Below, one piece after another: positions 6,336 to 7,012 of a stretch of 7,012 nt of DNA. The DNA is from PVC group bacterium. Its GTDB lineage: Bacteria > Verrucomicrobiota > Kiritimatiellia > SS1-B-03-39 > UBA6053. The notes beneath the pieces are model-generated. The model saw only the letters and a program-made list of their open reading frames with translations. It was not told the DNA's origin and made no database searches. The stretch covers positions 1-7,012 of the forward strand of contig PXAS01000131.1 of assembly GCA_003565815.1 (NCBI GenBank), read 5' to 3'. The position numbers and the translations under genes are program-made. The number at the start of each line of letters is the position of its first letter. Position 1 is the first letter of the stretch.

Positions 6336-6725
6336 ATGGTTCTCAGGATTTTATCCGTTTTATTGATGTTTCTCCTGATCCCGGAAGTGAACGCCACTCC
6401 GGGGTACACCCCATGTGCCGGGAAGGGGACGGTATGCTGTTGTCTGGAAGAAACCGTGGCGAAATCTTGTTGTGCCCCGGCGGAGCAGCCCGACCCATCC
6501 TCATGCCGGGAATGCCGCTGTGCGGTGGAGCCCGCGCCCATGTCCTCCGGGCTCCCAAGCATTGGGTTCAGGGTCCCCCCTTGTCAGACGATGGCCGATT
6601 GTGACTTTTTCTTTACGTTGACGGCGGCTCCCCGGGCGGATCCGGAATTTGAAATCAAACCTGTGCGGGTGAGGGGCGCTTTGTCCCGACATCCATGCGC
6701 AATGCTCCAAAGATGGCGCTGTTGA
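6336..6725 (+). CDS. Secreted cysteine-rich protein, possible metal binder
   Basis: I do not recognise a named family. From ATG 6336 the product is 129 residues and begins with a good signal peptide (VLRILSVLLMFLLIPEVNA, cleavage near 20). The mature part has 13 cysteines in about 109 residues, clustered as CCC (31-33 region), SCC and SSCRECRCA, with later single cysteines, the last at the C-terminus. Such CC and CxxCxC clusters suggest binding of soft metals (Cu, Zn, Cd, Hg) or a disulfide-rich fold in the periplasm. The next gene encodes an HMA-type lipoprotein, which supports the metal idea by context. No ribosome binding site precedes 6336. An in-frame TTG at 6210 has AGGAG well placed and would give 171 residues, but its extra N-terminus is non-signal-like. 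The stop codon (6723-6725) lies within a hairpin. Existence as a gene is likely, function is inferred, and the start is uncertain. Confidence 0.62.
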   Translation: MVLRILSVLLMFLLIPEVNATPGYTPCAGKGTVCCCLEETVAKSCCAPAEQPDPSSCRECRCAVEPAPMSSGLPSIGFRVPPCQTMADCDFFFTLTAAPRADPEFEIKPVRVRGALSRHPCAMLQRWRC

Positions 6726-6756
6726 GGGGGAATCGTTCAGATCCCCCCCCACAACA
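6720..6756 (+). terminator. GC-rich hairpin at the end of the Cys-rich gene, possible attenuator
   Basis: TGTTG-A-GGGGG (6720-6730) pairs with CCCCC-A-CAACA (6746-6756) to give 10 base pairs with one central A-A mismatch. An alternative register pairs GGGGGA with TCCCCC (6726-6731 and 6742-6747). The hairpin contains the stop codon, and TTTT follows at 6763-6766. It sits 10 bases before the next gene's ribosome binding site, so it may partly end transcription, stabilise the upstream message, or set the ratio of the two proteins. Confidence 0.45.
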
Positions 6757-6766
6757 ACACAATTTT

Positions 6767-6771
6767 GGAGA
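6767..6771 (+). promoter_or_regulatory. Ribosome binding site of the HMA lipoprotein gene
   Basis: GGAGA lies 5 bases before ATG 6777 and fixes that start. It follows directly after the GC-rich hairpin. Confidence 0.7.
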
Positions 6772-6776
6772 TACTG

Positions 6777-7012
6777 ATGAATAAATTTACCGCCGCCCTC
6801 GGGGTGGCTTTGATGATATTGACTTTCGGTTGCGCCGTCACGGGAGAACCCCGTGAAGATTTCGAAGAAGAATTCGCGACCACGACCGCAGAAATCAGCG
6901 CCCATGGCTTGAGTTGTCCGCTCTGTGCCAGCAATTTGGATGATCAGATCAATCGAATTTCCGGCGTGAAGGAAAGTCGGATTGACTTTGAAACCGGCAC
7001 CCTGCACGTGAC
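6777..7012 (+). CDS. HMA-domain lipoprotein, putative heavy-metal-binding (3' partial)
   Basis: The frame is open for 78 codons to the window edge. It starts with MNKFTAALGVALMILTFGC, a lipoprotein-type signal with Cys19 as the probable lipidation site. The residue after it is Ala, not Asp, which favours the outer membrane by the classical +2 rule. A short acidic linker (EPREDFEEEF, 24-33) leads into a heavy-metal-associated domain: ISAHGLSCPLCASNLDD (40-56), with metal-binding Cys47 and Cys50, then a helix and ISGVKESRIDFETGTLHV, the usual GVxxxxxxxxxxxxxV pattern of HMA domains. HMA domains normally sit in cytoplasmic copper chaperones, MerP or P-type ATPases, so a lipid-anchored envelope version is less usual. 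It follows the Cys-rich secreted protein by 51 bases and probably shares its transcript. Metal identity and what follows the domain cannot be seen. Confidence 0.85.
   Translation, partial: MNKFTAALGVALMILTFGCAVTGEPREDFEEEFATTTAEISAHGLSCPLCASNLDDQINRISGVKESRIDFETGTLHV

Noticed and set aside
6501..7007. A 168-codon minus-strand frame opposite the Cys-rich and HMA genes
   Set aside because: It runs through the intergenic hairpin and opposes two plus-strand genes that have signal peptides and an HMA motif. No family features are seen.

Overview
The window (about 57% G+C by eye) looks like chromosomal DNA from a Gram-negative, exopolysaccharide-forming bacterium of the Planctomycetota-Verrucomicrobiota-Chlamydiota type. 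I favour Verrucomicrobiota. This rests on a large exosortase joined to an EpsI-type domain, a COG1453-like aldo/keto reductase, weak or absent Shine-Dalgarno sequences at several starts, and an outer-membrane-type lipoprotein signal. It is an inference from gene content, not an identification.

Left block, plus strand (2-3576). Four reading frames are packed head to tail with overlaps or gaps of a few bases: the 3' end of a probable TPR protein, a fused exosortase-EpsI protein, an aldo/keto reductase with a degenerate C-terminal iron-sulfur-like region, and a small YbeD/DUF493 protein. The TPR tail and the exosortase fit a cell-surface protein-sorting or exopolysaccharide locus. The last two genes have no obvious link to sorting and may only share the transcript. 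A short hairpin at 3607-3632 separates this block from the convergent genes.

Middle block, minus strand (6068 down to 3637). A 12-helix-type major facilitator transporter of unknown substrate is followed, with a 4-base overlap, by a small MscS-like membrane protein built from conserved TM-helix repeats and ending right after the MscS beta domain. They are very probably co-transcribed.

Right block, plus strand (about 6069-7012). An AT-richer divergent intergenic region holds two opposed TATGAT boxes and several small palindromes. It leads into a short secreted protein with 13 cysteines. After a strong hairpin overlapping its stop codon comes a lipoprotein with a heavy-metal-associated (HMA) GLSCPLC motif, cut off by the window end. 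These two look like the start of an envelope metal-binding or metal-efflux operon. The most unusual items are the Cys-rich/HMA pair and the tyrosine-glycine repeat that joins the two halves of the exosortase protein. No tRNA, rRNA, CRISPR array, insertion sequence or attachment site was seen.
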